Source of the DNA: Hespellia sp.
Lineage (GTDB): Bacteria > Bacillota > Clostridia > Lachnospirales > Lachnospiraceae
Direction: 5' to 3'
DNA: 64,000 bases
NCBI GenBank assembly: GCA_028693555.1
Contig: JAQUVD010000012.1
Location: 19,382-83,381 of the forward strand
Shown here: positions 52,487 to 61,997 of the stretch, piece after piece
How the letters are laid out: the number at the start of each line of letters is the position of its first letter
Position numbering within the stretch: the stretch's first letter is position 1
Made by a program: the position numbers and the translations under genes
The notes under the pieces: generated by a model
The model's input: the letters and a program-made list of their open reading frames with translations, nothing else
Database searches by the model: none
Told to the model about the DNA's origin: nothing

Positions 52487-53899
52487 TTATTTTGTGCTGA
52501 GGGAGAAGATGAATTCCGTTCCGACTCCTTCGGTACTGATGACATTGATATGCTCGTCATGAGCGGTAATGATTTCTTTTACAATAGAAAGCCCAAGTCC
52601 TGTTCCCTTCTTATCTTTTCCTCTTGAGAGATCCGACTTGTAGAATCGTTCCCAGATCTTACCGATTTCCTGTTTGGGAATACCCATGCCGGAATCTTTG
52701 ATTGAGATAAAGCGTTTCTCGTTCTTTTCGGTGACTTCAACGAGAACAGAAGAATCGTGTTCACTGAATTTGATCGCGTTGTCCAGAAGGTTATAAAGCA
52801 CCTGCTGAATCTTGCTATGGTCCGCGTAGACGGTTTGTTCATTTGGCAGAAGAAGGAGCTCGATGGAAATCTTTTTGCTCGTGCAGACACCTTCGAAGGA
52901 GGCTGCAGTCTTTTTGATCATGTCCTGAATGTCAAACGAAGTTTTATCGAGCAGCAGCTCTTTGGTATCGAATTCATTCAGTGCAAGCAAATCCTTGGTA
53001 AGGTCGGTCAAACGTTCCGTCTCAAATGAAATAATGTTCAGGTATTTTCCCTGCAGCTCCGGCGGAATGGTTCCGTCGGCGATCGCTTCGACGTATCCTT
53101 TGATGGAGGTGAGCGGTGAGCGGAAATCATGAGAAACATTTGCAATGAATTTCTTTTGATAATCTTCCATATCCTGAATCTGCGCTGCCATGTAATTGAG
53201 TGATGCAGAGAGATATCCCATCTCGTCTGTTGTGTGGACCGGAATCTCATACGTCAGGTTGCCGGAAGCATACTGCGTTGCGGCGTCTGTAATCTTGCGA
53301 AGCGGGCGGTATACGAAGAACTGTACACCAAACAGGATGATAAAAGAAAACAGATAAATGATGCCGGTGGAAATATAGACCGGAAGCAGAACATTGTCGC
53401 GCTGCGCAGTGATGTCTGCAAGCGGTTTGTGAATCAGAATATAGCCTTTGGTGGAAAATCCCTGTACAACGGGTGCCATAACCGTAATCATATCTTCATC
53501 AAAATATCCGTGATAGTCTCCAATCTGATATCTTTTGGTTCCATTTTCCGTGGGGTTGAAGTTCTCAATCATGGTGGGAACCGTCGTCCCGTCCAGATGG
53601 GAGGCTGCAATTAAACTGCCCTGTGTATCGACGAACCAGAACGATGCGTTCGTATAGAGCTTCATCGCTTCTAATTGTGTATGGATCGTCGAAGAATCCG
53701 GTGTATACTGTTCGTCATCGAAATAATCAGAGAGGTAGTCCGTTGCGACTAAATTGGCCTCCTGATACAGACTGGAATACGTGGAGTTCTCGATGCCCGA
53801 TAGGATGAGCTGCGAGGTCAGCGTCGCAACCAGAAAGAGACTGAGGAAGCCGAATATGATATAAATAATAATGAATTTTAAGTACAGGGTACTTTTCAT
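52487..53899 (-). CDS. Sensor histidine kinase (PhoR/ResE-like)
   Basis: 470 residues. Membrane helices near 7-30 and 172-197 flank an extracellular sensor of about 140 residues (ASFWFVDTQGSLIAASHLDG looks PAS/Cache-like). Then come HAMP (YRPLRKITDAATQYASGNL), HisKA (FIANVSHDFRSPLTSIKGY) and HATPase (NLLDNAIKFSEHD, DSGMGIPKQEIGKIWERFYK, GTGLGLSIVKEI). It follows the OmpR-type regulator by 36 bp on the same strand. The signal is unknown, probably envelope stress or phosphate. Confidence 0.92.
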   Translation of the reverse strand: MKSTLYLKFIIIYIIFGFLSLFLVATLTSQLILSGIENSTYSSLYQEANLVATDYLSDYFDDEQYTPDSSTIHTQLEAMKLYTNASFWFVDTQGSLIAASHLDGTTVPTMIENFNPTENGTKRYQIGDYHGYFDEDMITVMAPVVQGFSTKGYILIHKPLADITAQRDNVLLPVYISTGIIYLFSFIILFGVQFFVYRPLRKITDAATQYASGNLTYEIPVHTTDEMGYLSASLNYMAAQIQDMEDYQKKFIANVSHDFRSPLTSIKGYVEAIADGTIPPELQGKYLNIISFETERLTDLTKDLLALNEFDTKELLLDKTSFDIQDMIKKTAASFEGVCTSKKISIELLLLPNEQTVYADHSKIQQVLYNLLDNAIKFSEHDSSVLVEVTEKNEKRFISIKDSGMGIPKQEIGKIWERFYKSDLSRGKDKKGTGLGLSIVKEIITAHDEHINVISTEGVGTEFIFSLSTK

Positions 53900-53935
53900 A
53901 ATGCTGCTCCTAACCTGTTGATTTCAAATGAAATG

Positions 53936-54637
53936 CTATCTTGCCTCAAATTTGTATCCGATCCCCCAGACAGTAGACAGCGCCCATTCCCCGTGATCGT
54001 GAATCTTCTCGCGGAGACGTTTGATATGCACATCAACGGTACGGGGATCACCAATGAATTCATAGCCCCAGATCTGGTTGAGAAGCTGCTCGCGCGTAAA
54101 CACCTGATTTGGTGAGGAGGCGAGAAAATATAAAAGCTCGATCTCTTTCGGCGGCATGTCAATGTTTTGTCCATCACATTCTACCGTGTAGTTTGTGAGA
54201 TTCACCGTCAAACCGGGGAATTCCACACATTTGAGCTTCTCGCCGGAAGGCGCCTCGGCTTTTGCAGGCTGGTAACGGCGAAGAACTGCTTTCACGCGGG
54301 CAACCAGTTCTTTGGAATCGAAAGGCTTGATCATGTAATCATCGGCGCCCATCTCCAATCCAAGCACTTTGTCAAAGACTTCCCCCTTTGCAGAGAGCAT
54401 GATGATAGGAACGGATGAGTGCGAACGAATCTCGCGACATACCTGATATCCGTCGATACCGGGCAGCATCAGATCCAGCAGAATCAGATTCGGAGCATAT
54501 TCATCAAACGCTTTCAATGCGCTTTCGCCATCGTGAACCATCTTTGTATCAAAGCATTCCTTGTTAAGATAAAGAGAAATCAATTCTGCGATATTCTCAT
54601 CATCATCTACAATTAAAATTTTCTGTTTTGCAATCAT
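53936..54637 (-). CDS. OmpR/PhoB-type response regulator
   Basis: 233 residues. Receiver with DDDE, Asp55 (NLILLDLMLPGIDGYQ) and Lys in MIKPFDSKEL. C-terminal winged helix with PPKEIELLYFLASSPNQVFTREQLLNQIWG and DPRTVDVHIKRLREKI. AAGGGG precedes the ATG. It begins 10 bp after the mutS2 stop, so it may be partly cotranscribed with mutS2, and is followed by its kinase. Confidence 0.94.
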   Translation of the reverse strand: MIAKQKILIVDDDENIAELISLYLNKECFDTKMVHDGESALKAFDEYAPNLILLDLMLPGIDGYQVCREIRSHSSVPIIMLSAKGEVFDKVLGLEMGADDYMIKPFDSKELVARVKAVLRRYQPAKAEAPSGEKLKCVEFPGLTVNLTNYTVECDGQNIDMPPKEIELLYFLASSPNQVFTREQLLNQIWGYEFIGDPRTVDVHIKRLREKIHDHGEWALSTVWGIGYKFEAR

Positions 54638-54647
54638 ATTTTACCCC

Positions 54648-57029
54648 TTATTCAAATTCAACAATTGTGACTCCGGCATCTCCCTCGCCAAACTCTGCCA
54701 GATGGAAGCTTTTTACGTGCTTCTGCCGTTTTAGATACTTATGAATTCCGGCACGTAATGCACCGGTTCCTTTTCCGTGAACGACGCGGACTGATTTGAG
54801 ATGGGAAATGTAAGCATCGTCCAGATATTTATCGAGCTCTGCGACTGCTTCATCGACCGTCTTTCCCAAAAGATTGATCTCTGTGCTGACAGACAAGGCT
54901 TTGCTCATCTTGATCTTGCCGCTGGAAGTCTTTTTGAAATTCTTCGCAGTGTAGCTTGCTTCCTCCTCGATGATCTCGAGATCAGAAATGTTGACCTGAG
55001 AACGCAGGATTCCCATCTGTACGAAGACATTCCCCTTCGCATCGGGCTTGGAGTTTATTGTTCCCTTCAGGTTCATACTGAGGACCTTGACAGATTCGCC
55101 CAGCTTGAAGTCGGATGGCTTATAGGCTTTGCTTGGTGCCACTTTTGGAAGGACACCGCCGGCACTGTTATCTTTGATCTTCTTGCGGAGTCTCTCGCGT
55201 TCACGTTCCATATCCGCCGTGGATACATTCTCTTTCCCGAACTTGCGGAAATTCTTCATCGTCTCGTCCGCAACATCCTTTGCCTCGCGCAGTATTGTGT
55301 TTGCTTTTTCCTTGGCTTCACGGAGGATGCGTTCCTTCTGTTCCTCCACCTTTTCCTGTTTCAGCAGCGTCTGGGATTTCAAGGTCTCAATCTCACGTTT
55401 GTATGCGGAAATCTCATCCTGCTCCTGTTCGATCGTGCGGCGGTTCTTCTCCAAATCAGCAAGCAGATCTTCAAAGGAAGCATCCTGCTCGGTAATGTGT
55501 TCTTTGGCACTTTCGATAATGTATTCCGGTAAGCCGAGCTTTTGTGAGATCGCAAAAGCATTACTCTTGCCGGGAACGCCGATTAAGAGTCGGTAAGTTG
55601 GACGGAGCGTCTCAACATCAAATTCGCAGCTTGCATTTTCCACACCGGGTGTTGAGAGTGCGAATACTTTGAGCTCGCTGTAATGCGTGGTTGCCATTGT
55701 GCGGATTCCACGGCTGTGCAAATGTGAGAGAATCGCAATTGCAAGGGCAGCACCCTCAGTCGGGTCAGTTCCGGCACCCAGCTCATCGAACAAGACAAGA
55801 GAATGCTCATCAACATCATTTAAGAAAGAGACGATATTGGTCATATGAGAGGAGAAGGTTGAGAGACTCTGCTCAATACTCTGCTCATCACCGATATCGG
55901 CATAAATCTGTGTAAATACAGTCAGCTCACTGCGGTCTGCGGCGGGAATGTGAAGCCCTGCCTGTCCCATCAGGGAAAGGAGTCCGACCGTCTTAATGGA
56001 TACGGTCTTACCACCGGTATTCGGTCCGGTCACAATCAAAAGTGAGAAATCCTGACCCAGTGTGACGGTAATTGGGACAACCTTGTGTGAATCCAGAAGC
56101 GGGTGTCTTCCGTCGCGGATGCAGATGCGTCCCTTATCATTGAACACAGGCTTGCTTCCATTCATATCCAGTGCGAGTGCACCTCTGGCAAAAATGAAAT
56201 CAAGCTCGGTCAGAACCTTGTAATCGGTACGGATTTCTGTAATATATTCTGCGGTATCGACACTCAGACGAGCAAGGATGACCTGAATCTCTTCCTGTTC
56301 TTTTCCGTATAATTCTTTGAGGTCATTATTCAGCTTTACCACAGCCATCGGTTCAATAAACAGAGTTGAGCCGGTAGAAGACTGGTCATGGATCATACCG
56401 CTGACCTGTCCGCGGTATTCCGACTTGACCGGAACACAATAGCGGTCGCCGCGCATCGTAATGATTGGATCCTGCAGATATGTGTGAAGCGAACCATTTA
56501 CAAGGTTCGTCAGAGTTGCATGTACCTTATCATTGAGCGCGGAAATGCTGCGGCGAATACTTCGAAGCGTACTGCTTGCATCGTCTGCAATCTCATCCTC
56601 GGAAAGGATGCAGCGGTCAATTTCATTTCTTAACGTAGTCAGTGGCTCCAGATTGTTGAAGTAGGCATCGAGACAATCTGCCAGATCCTCGACGGTGTCG
56701 TGGTTGCCATAAGACTTCACATGGGCAGCAGTCCGAATGACCCTGCCAACACGAAGAAGCTCCGTGGTGCTGAGGATTGCGCCGACTTCCAGACGTTTCA
56801 TGGATTCTTCCATCGGAAAGACATCACTGAAGTTCACACGGCCTTTTTTGACAATGCGTGTGAATGAGGCGGCAGTCTGCTCCTGCGAAGTCTCGATCTG
56901 TGCAAGGTCTGTCAGCGGAACCAGATTCCGACATAAAAGCTTGCCCCGCTGAGAGGAAGCATTCGCAACAAGCTGGTCAATAATCTTATTATATTCTAAT
57001 TTTGTTAAACATTTTTTATTCATACTCAT
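54648..57029 (-). CDS. mutS2: Endonuclease MutS2
   Basis: About 793 residues. The N-terminal half is the MutS core and clamp region. ATPase Walker A TGPNTGGKTVSIKT and Walker B LVLFDELGAGTDPTEGA follow. A long coiled coil (about 515-615) comes next. The C-terminal Smr nuclease domain starts at INLLGKTVDEAVAELDKYLD, with VVHGKGTGALRAGIHKYL carrying the HGxG catalytic loop. MutS2 suppresses recombination and in Bacillus acts on collided ribosomes; no mismatch repair is implied. Start chosen at 57029 with AGGAG ten bases upstream; an in-frame extension to 57071 lacks a ribosome site, and ATG 57023 is an alternative. Confidence 0.95.
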   Translation of the reverse strand: MSMNKKCLTKLEYNKIIDQLVANASSQRGKLLCRNLVPLTDLAQIETSQEQTAASFTRIVKKGRVNFSDVFPMEESMKRLEVGAILSTTELLRVGRVIRTAAHVKSYGNHDTVEDLADCLDAYFNNLEPLTTLRNEIDRCILSEDEIADDASSTLRSIRRSISALNDKVHATLTNLVNGSLHTYLQDPIITMRGDRYCVPVKSEYRGQVSGMIHDQSSTGSTLFIEPMAVVKLNNDLKELYGKEQEEIQVILARLSVDTAEYITEIRTDYKVLTELDFIFARGALALDMNGSKPVFNDKGRICIRDGRHPLLDSHKVVPITVTLGQDFSLLIVTGPNTGGKTVSIKTVGLLSLMGQAGLHIPAADRSELTVFTQIYADIGDEQSIEQSLSTFSSHMTNIVSFLNDVDEHSLVLFDELGAGTDPTEGAALAIAILSHLHSRGIRTMATTHYSELKVFALSTPGVENASCEFDVETLRPTYRLLIGVPGKSNAFAISQKLGLPEYIIESAKEHITEQDASFEDLLADLEKNRRTIEQEQDEISAYKREIETLKSQTLLKQEKVEEQKERILREAKEKANTILREAKDVADETMKNFRKFGKENVSTADMERERERLRKKIKDNSAGGVLPKVAPSKAYKPSDFKLGESVKVLSMNLKGTINSKPDAKGNVFVQMGILRSQVNISDLEIIEEEASYTAKNFKKTSSGKIKMSKALSVSTEINLLGKTVDEAVAELDKYLDDAYISHLKSVRVVHGKGTGALRAGIHKYLKRQKHVKSFHLAEFGEGDAGVTIVEFE

Positions 57030-57135
57030 ATTCCTTAATCTCCTGAACGTACAATCAAACGAAAAGTACACATACTATAAATACATTTTACCTTATTTGG
57101 CGGGATTAGGAAAGAGCGAGATTTATTTTCTATTA

Positions 57136-57164
57136 TTGAACAATCTTCATAAATCAGTTATACT
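57136..57164 (+). promoter_or_regulatory. Sigma-A promoter of the HtrA-like gene
   Basis: TTGAAC, 17 bp, TATACT, in the divergent gap to mutS2. Leader of about 60 bases. Confidence 0.65.
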
Positions 57165-57229
57165 TGAAAAGAGTGTGTGATGACTGTAACTCGATTCATT
57201 TTTAGTATAAAAATTGTACGGAGCAGCTT

Positions 57230-58504
57230 ATGGATGAGAAAAAGGAACCACAGGAAGAAGTAGAGTCTTACTCATTTCTTCAGGAGACAATTAAAAAAGA
57301 AGGTCTACAGAGTAAAAAGGGCAGACGTAAGGTCGTTCGGGTCGTGTTATGGGGACTTGTATTCGGGCTGAGTGCATGTCTTGGTTTCTTTGCAATCAAA
57401 CCATGGGCGCAGAGTCATCTTCAGGGAAATCCTGAGGAGGTGACGATTCCATCAGATGAGAATACAGAGAAAGCGGATGATGGGAGCTCAGAAGAAGCAC
57501 TGTTAGGAGAAGAAGCATCGCAGATTCTGGATGGCGCGAGCTATCAGGAGCTGCTCGAAAAAGTAGATGCCGTATCAGGAACAGCGGCGAAAAGTGTTGT
57601 ATCTGTAAAAGCGGCCGGTTCAGAAGCGGTGACAGATGCCTCGTCTGAAACAGAGGCCATAAAGTGCGAAACAGGACTAATTGTGGCAGATAACGGTCAG
57701 GAACTCCTGATTCTCACCACAAGCGCGGCGGTGTCAGAGGCGGCAGATCTTACGGTTACATTTTGTGATCATTCGGAATATGCGGCGGCACTGAAGAAGC
57801 AGGACCGGAATGTAGGTCTGGCGATCATCAGCATTTCCAGAAATGAAATTGCAGGCTCTACATGGGAGAACATTTCCGTGGCAACGCTTGGCAATTCCCG
57901 CGTTGTATACCAGGGAGATCTGATCATTTCACTTGGCAATGTATTTGGCTATGCCGGCGGTCAGGGCTATGGCATCGTAAGTTCTACCGAATACAGAGCA
58001 GCGCTCAGTGATGGAACGTTTGGTATTCTGGCAACCGATATAGCCACAACCGAAAAAGGAACGGGCGTCCTATTTAATCTGGAAGGGGAAGCTATCGGGA
58101 TCATTATGCCGGGAATTTGGGAAAATGAGAGTGGGCTTCTGGCAAATGCATACGGTATTTCCGATTTAAAGACAGAGATTGAATTGTTGTCAAACGGATC
58201 GAGTGTTCCGTATGTTGGCGTGCGCGGTACCTATATTACGGAGGAACTTGCAGCACAGCAGGAGATGCCGCAAGGGCTGTATGTCAATCAGGTGGATGCA
58301 GATTCACCGGCGCTGAAGGCAGGCATTCAGAGTGGTGATATTATCACGAGTGTGGGAGATACGAAGATTACGAGTCAGGAAGCTTTTCAACGAGTCATCA
58401 TCGGTAAGACGGTGGGCGGAAATGTAAAGTTCAAGGCGCAGCGCCGCGGCAATAATGGATATGTAGATAGCGACTTCACTGTGAAAATAGGAAGTTTAGA
58501 ATAG
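57230..58504 (+). CDS. HtrA/DegP-like membrane protein with PDZ domain, catalytic residues lost
   Basis: 424 residues. Short cytoplasmic N-terminus, one membrane helix (about 36-56), an acidic linker, a trypsin-like domain (about 105-310) and a C-terminal PDZ domain (about 320-420, VPYVGVRGTYITEELAAQQEMPQGLYVNQV, SPALKAGIQSGDIITSVGDTKI). The layout is that of Firmicutes HtrA. The catalytic histidine site (usually TNNHV) reads ILTTSAAVSEAADL, and the serine site (usually GNSGGPL) reads TTEKGTGVLFNLEGEAIGI. His and Ser are both missing, so it is probably a non-proteolytic scaffold or chaperone. It starts an operon with yhaM. Confidence 0.88.
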   Translation: MDEKKEPQEEVESYSFLQETIKKEGLQSKKGRRKVVRVVLWGLVFGLSACLGFFAIKPWAQSHLQGNPEEVTIPSDENTEKADDGSSEEALLGEEASQILDGASYQELLEKVDAVSGTAAKSVVSVKAAGSEAVTDASSETEAIKCETGLIVADNGQELLILTTSAAVSEAADLTVTFCDHSEYAAALKKQDRNVGLAIISISRNEIAGSTWENISVATLGNSRVVYQGDLIISLGNVFGYAGGQGYGIVSSTEYRAALSDGTFGILATDIATTEKGTGVLFNLEGEAIGIIMPGIWENESGLLANAYGISDLKTEIELLSNGSSVPYVGVRGTYITEELAAQQEMPQGLYVNQVDADSPALKAGIQSGDIITSVGDTKITSQEAFQRVIIGKTVGGNVKFKAQRRGNNGYVDSDFTVKIGSLE

Positions 58505-58522
58505 AAAAGGAAGAGGAAGAAC

Positions 58523-59464
58523 ATGAAATATATCAAAGACTTACAGGAAAATATGACATTGAGAGGAATCTATCTGTGCAAGGTAAAGCGCAGTGCAGAG
58601 ACAAGAAACGGGAAACCATATGACAATCTGATGCTGCAGGACAAGACGGGCAGTTTAGATGGAAAAATCTGGGACCCGAACTCACAGGGAATTGCGGATT
58701 ATGATGAGAAAGACTTCATAGAGATTGTAGGAGATGTGATCAGTTATAACGGAAATCTTCAGTTGAACATCAAGCAGCTTCGCGTGGCGGGAGAAGGCGA
58801 GTATGATCCCGCAGATTATATGCCAACGTCGGAGAAGAGTGTCGATGGTATGTATGAAGAACTGCTCACGTATATTCACCAGATTGAGAATGAATATCTG
58901 AGAAAAGCGGTGGAATATTATTATGTGGAGGATGAGGCGTTCGTAAAACATTTTAAAGGACACTCAGCAGCGAAGACTGTGCATCATGGGTTTGCAGGCG
59001 GTCTGCTGGAGCATACATTAAGCGTTGTGAAAATGTGTGAGTACTTTGCAAACAGCTATGAGATTCTAAATAAAGATTTACTATTTGCAGCAGCGATCTG
59101 TCACGATATCGGTAAGACGAAGGAGCTGTCAGATTTCCCGGATAATGATTATACAGATGAAGGGCAGCTCATTGGTCATATCGTAATCGGTGTGGAGATG
59201 ATGAATGAGGCAATCCGTCAGATCCCATCTTTCCCGGAGAAGCTGGCAAATGAACTGAAGCACTGCATTATCGCACATCATGGAGAACTTGAATACGGGT
59301 CTCCTAAAAAACCGGCACTTGCAGAAGCTGTCGCACTTAATTATGCGGACGCAGCGGATGCCAAGCTGCAGACATTAACAGAATTATTTAAAGCAAAAGA
59401 CACCACAGACTGGCTGGGATATAACCGATTATTCGAGTCGAACTTAAGAAAGACAAGTGTATAG
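58523..59464 (+). CDS. yhaM: 3'-5' exoribonuclease YhaM family
   Basis: 313 residues. N-terminal OB fold (about 10-90, MTLRGIYLCKVKRSAETRNGKPY, LDGKIWDPNS, VISYNGNLQLNIKQ) and an HD domain (HHGFAGGLLEHTLSVVKMC, AAAICHDIGKTKEL, LKHCIIAHHGELEYGSPKKP). This is the standard architecture of YhaM, a metal-dependent nuclease that nibbles RNA 3' ends and single-stranded DNA. GGAAGAGGAAG lies before the ATG. It sits 18 bp after the HtrA-like gene and 1 bp before the methyltransferase gene. Confidence 0.94.
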   Translation: MKYIKDLQENMTLRGIYLCKVKRSAETRNGKPYDNLMLQDKTGSLDGKIWDPNSQGIADYDEKDFIEIVGDVISYNGNLQLNIKQLRVAGEGEYDPADYMPTSEKSVDGMYEELLTYIHQIENEYLRKAVEYYYVEDEAFVKHFKGHSAAKTVHHGFAGGLLEHTLSVVKMCEYFANSYEILNKDLLFAAAICHDIGKTKELSDFPDNDYTDEGQLIGHIVIGVEMMNEAIRQIPSFPEKLANELKHCIIAHHGELEYGSPKKPALAEAVALNYADAADAKLQTLTELFKAKDTTDWLGYNRLFESNLRKTSV

Positions 59465-59465
59465 A

Positions 59466-60881
59466 ATGGAAAAAAATGAGACGGCAGTTGTTACAATTGA
59501 AGATATGGGAGTAAACGGAGAGGGAATCGGAAAGGTCGATGGTTACACGCTTTTTATTAAGGATGCAATCATTGGTGATGTAGTGGAAGCGAAGCTGATC
59601 AAAGGAAAAAAAAATTATGGCTACGCCAGGCTGATGAAGGTCATTACGCCGTCACAGGACCGCGTTCCGGCGAAGTGCGAATATGCGCGCAAATGCGGTG
59701 GATGTCAGATTCAGGAGCTGTCTTATGAGAAACAGCTTGAATTCAAGAATGGAAAAGTGAGAGAAAATCTGCAGCGGATCGGCGGATTTTCGAATGAGAA
59801 ACTGGATGCCGTCATGAAGCCAATCATAGGCATGGACGAACCTTTTAGTTATCGGAATAAAGCGCAGTTTCCAGTGGGATATCGCAAGGTCGTAGATCCA
59901 TCCAATCCGAATAAGAAGACACATAGCGCAGAACCAATCACGGGATTCTACGCAAGCAGAACACATGACATCATTGCAAATACAGACTGTGTACTTGGTG
60001 TGCCGGTGAACGAAGATGTTCTGAATGCAGTTTTGAAATACATGAAGGAAAACAAGATCAAAGCATATGATGAGCTCACGGGCAAGGGTCTGATCCGTCA
60101 TATTCTGATTCGTTATGGGTTCACATCCAAAGAGATCATGGTCTGTCTTGTAATCAATGGTCCGGAGCTGTTAAAGAGTGAGCAGCTTGTGGAAGAGCTT
60201 GTGAAGATTGAAGGCATGACCAGCATTACCTTTAGTAAGAACACGAGACGCAGCAATGTCATCATGGGTGATACGTATCACACCGTCTGGGGACAGGGCT
60301 ATATTACCGATTATATTGGGGATATCAAATATCAGATTTCACCATTGTCGTTCTATCAGGTGAATCCAGTCCAGACGAAGGTTCTCTACGAGAAGGCACT
60401 TGAGTATGCCGGGCTGACTGGGAAAGAAAATGTATGGGATCTGTACTGCGGAATCGGAACGATTTCCTTATTCCTTGCGAAGAATGCAAAGAATGTCTAT
60501 GGAGTTGAGATTGTGCCGCAGGCAATTGAAGATGCGAAAAATAATGCGAAAATCAATGGCATCAAAAATGCACAGTTTTTTGTCGGCAAGGCGGAGGAGG
60601 TGCTGCCTTGCGAGTATGAAGAACATGACGCGAAAGCGGATGTGATCGTTGTCGACCCACCGAGAAAAGGGTGCGATGCGACACTTCTAAATACGATGAT
60701 TGCGATGCAGCCGGAGCGGATTGTGTATGTGAGCTGCGATTCTGCAACGCTGGCGAGAGATTTGAAGATACTGTGTGAGAATGGGTATGAGCTTGCGGAA
60801 TGTACGCCTGTGGATCAATTTCCGATGACCGTGCATTGTGAAATAATTTGTGCTTTGAGGCGTATAAATACAGGGAAATAG
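59466..60881 (+). CDS. rlmD: 23S rRNA (uracil-C5)-methyltransferase, RlmD/RlmCD type
   Basis: 471 residues. N-terminal TRAM domain (TIEDMGVNGEGIGKVDGYTL). [4Fe-4S] cysteines in CEYARKCGGCQIQ and a further cysteine in NTDCVLGV. SAM-binding domain with NVWDLYCGIGTISLFLA. Catalytic segment VSCDSATLARDL, where the family usually has SCDP/SCNP, so the Pro to Ser change is slightly unusual. It methylates U1939 and perhaps U747 of 23S rRNA. In Gram-positives one RlmCD often does both, so rlmD is the best label. ATG two bases after the yhaM stop. Confidence 0.9.
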   Translation: MEKNETAVVTIEDMGVNGEGIGKVDGYTLFIKDAIIGDVVEAKLIKGKKNYGYARLMKVITPSQDRVPAKCEYARKCGGCQIQELSYEKQLEFKNGKVRENLQRIGGFSNEKLDAVMKPIIGMDEPFSYRNKAQFPVGYRKVVDPSNPNKKTHSAEPITGFYASRTHDIIANTDCVLGVPVNEDVLNAVLKYMKENKIKAYDELTGKGLIRHILIRYGFTSKEIMVCLVINGPELLKSEQLVEELVKIEGMTSITFSKNTRRSNVIMGDTYHTVWGQGYITDYIGDIKYQISPLSFYQVNPVQTKVLYEKALEYAGLTGKENVWDLYCGIGTISLFLAKNAKNVYGVEIVPQAIEDAKNNAKINGIKNAQFFVGKAEEVLPCEYEEHDAKADVIVVDPPRKGCDATLLNTMIAMQPERIVYVSCDSATLARDLKILCENGYELAECTPVDQFPMTVHCEIICALRRINTGK

Positions 60882-60968
60882 ACAATCGTTTTGTACGAGA
60901 AGACTCAAGTGAACTTGCCAGAGAGGAAGAGCGAATCAGCAAGAAAAAAGCACTGCAGATGTTTGGAA

Positions 60969-61018
60969 AAGGACAGTATTTACAGCTTCAATGGCTGCAA
61001 TACTGTCCTTGTTTTTTT
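60969..61018 (+). terminator. Intrinsic terminator of the yhaM-rlmD operon
   Basis: AAGGACAGTATT pairs perfectly with AATACTGTCCTT, then a run of seven Ts after one G. Confidence 0.9.
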
Positions 61019-61040
61019 CTTTATGAAAAAGAAATCGATA

Positions 61041-61098
61041 TTGACAATCCATCCAAGTGCTGTTATATAATAGAACATAGCGGTTAGTAACGGCTAAC
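61041..61098 (+). promoter_or_regulatory. Promoter and GTTAG-N6-CTAAC operator of the DtxR-like pair
   Basis: TTGACA and consensus TATAAT with a long 19-bp spacer. Just downstream, at about +5 to +20, is GTTAG-TAACGG-CTAAC (61083-61098), a perfect 5-bp inverted repeat with six bases between. A very similar element lies upstream of the secreted NEAT-like gene. It suits autorepression by the DtxR-like product. Confidence 0.6.
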
Positions 61099-61114
61099 AG
61101 AACGGAGACAATAT

Positions 61115-61975
61115 ATGGCAAATGAATTCGCAAACGATCCCTTTGTAGGGGAGATTGGGGGAAATATCCCCAAGAACAAAGAAGAGATGGAAGAGGATCT
61201 TCTGGAATTTTTATATCAGCGCTGGCTGGATGGTAAATCAATGAAAGCGGCAGACATTGCCGTTGATTTCGGCATCAGTAAAGTGGAACTAAACGGGCTG
61301 CTGCGAAGAATGGTGAGACACAACTATCTAAAGGAGGTTATCCCGAAAGAGGAGCTTATCATGACAGACTTTGGAAAGGCGCAGGGAATGGAATGTCTGC
61401 ACCGACACGAGAACCTTACGACTTTTTTACAACTTGTAAGTGGAATGGAGCTGGAGCAGGCAGAGGAAAATGCCTGCCGTCTTGAACATATCATAGACAA
61501 ACAGGCGGTACAGGGAATTATGGATTTTGTGCGGCATGGTGATGTATACGAAAGAAAAGTGAAATATCTGGACCTCAGAGAGATGTATGCGCCGGGGGAG
61601 TATGGTGTATGCACGATACTTTACCGGGTCGGTGAGAGGTCTCCCAGAATTCTGGCACGAGAGCAATATTTTCAGGATGAAGGAATCCTGGTTGTGAACG
61701 AAGAGAGAAGCTGCTTCTGGTATAAGCTTAGAGAAGAAAAAAAGAGACTGATTGTCTGGTACAAGAAAAATGAACAGTGGGTAAAAGCAGAGAAGGTAGA
61801 ACATCCAAAGCAGCCGGAGTATGGATACATCTTGCCGACTACGTCATTCACGTTTACGACCAGCGCAGCGATGCCGTTTCTGGAGGGCACGCTGATGGTC
61901 GGGCTGACAATGTGGGACGAACTGCCGGCTGTAGAAAACTGCAGGGAGTTATTCGTATATCTATTACAAAAATAA
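61115..61975 (+). CDS. DtxR/MntR-like metal-dependent regulator with unknown C-terminal domain
   Basis: 286 residues, longer than DtxR (about 225). Winged helix near 25-75 (KAADIAVDFGISKVELNGLLRRM). A DtxR dimerisation/metal region follows (MTDFGKAQGMECLHRHENLTTFL, ELEQAEENACRLEHIID). Cys121-x2-Glu124-His125 matches the DtxR primary metal site (C102, E105, H106), and His98 matches an ancillary ligand. Residues about 145-286 are a new beta-rich domain (KVKYLDLREMYAPGEYGVCTIL, SPRILAREQYFQDEGILVVN), not the usual SH3-like domain. Probably senses Fe2+ or Mn2+. Its partner gene follows 22 bp later. Confidence 0.78.
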   Translation: MANEFANDPFVGEIGGNIPKNKEEMEEDLLEFLYQRWLDGKSMKAADIAVDFGISKVELNGLLRRMVRHNYLKEVIPKEELIMTDFGKAQGMECLHRHENLTTFLQLVSGMELEQAEENACRLEHIIDKQAVQGIMDFVRHGDVYERKVKYLDLREMYAPGEYGVCTILYRVGERSPRILAREQYFQDEGILVVNEERSCFWYKLREEKKRLIVWYKKNEQWVKAEKVEHPKQPEYGYILPTTSFTFTTSAAMPFLEGTLMVGLTMWDELPAVENCRELFVYLLQK

Positions 61976-61997
61976 CCCAACGAAAGGATTTAAGGAA

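Noticed and set aside
54801..55596. Plus-strand frames of 243 and 155 codons
   Set aside because: Antisense to mutS2; composition not protein-like.
60848..61087. 79-codon frame after the rRNA methyltransferase
   Set aside because: Overlaps the methyltransferase end and runs through the terminator hairpin and the next promoter.
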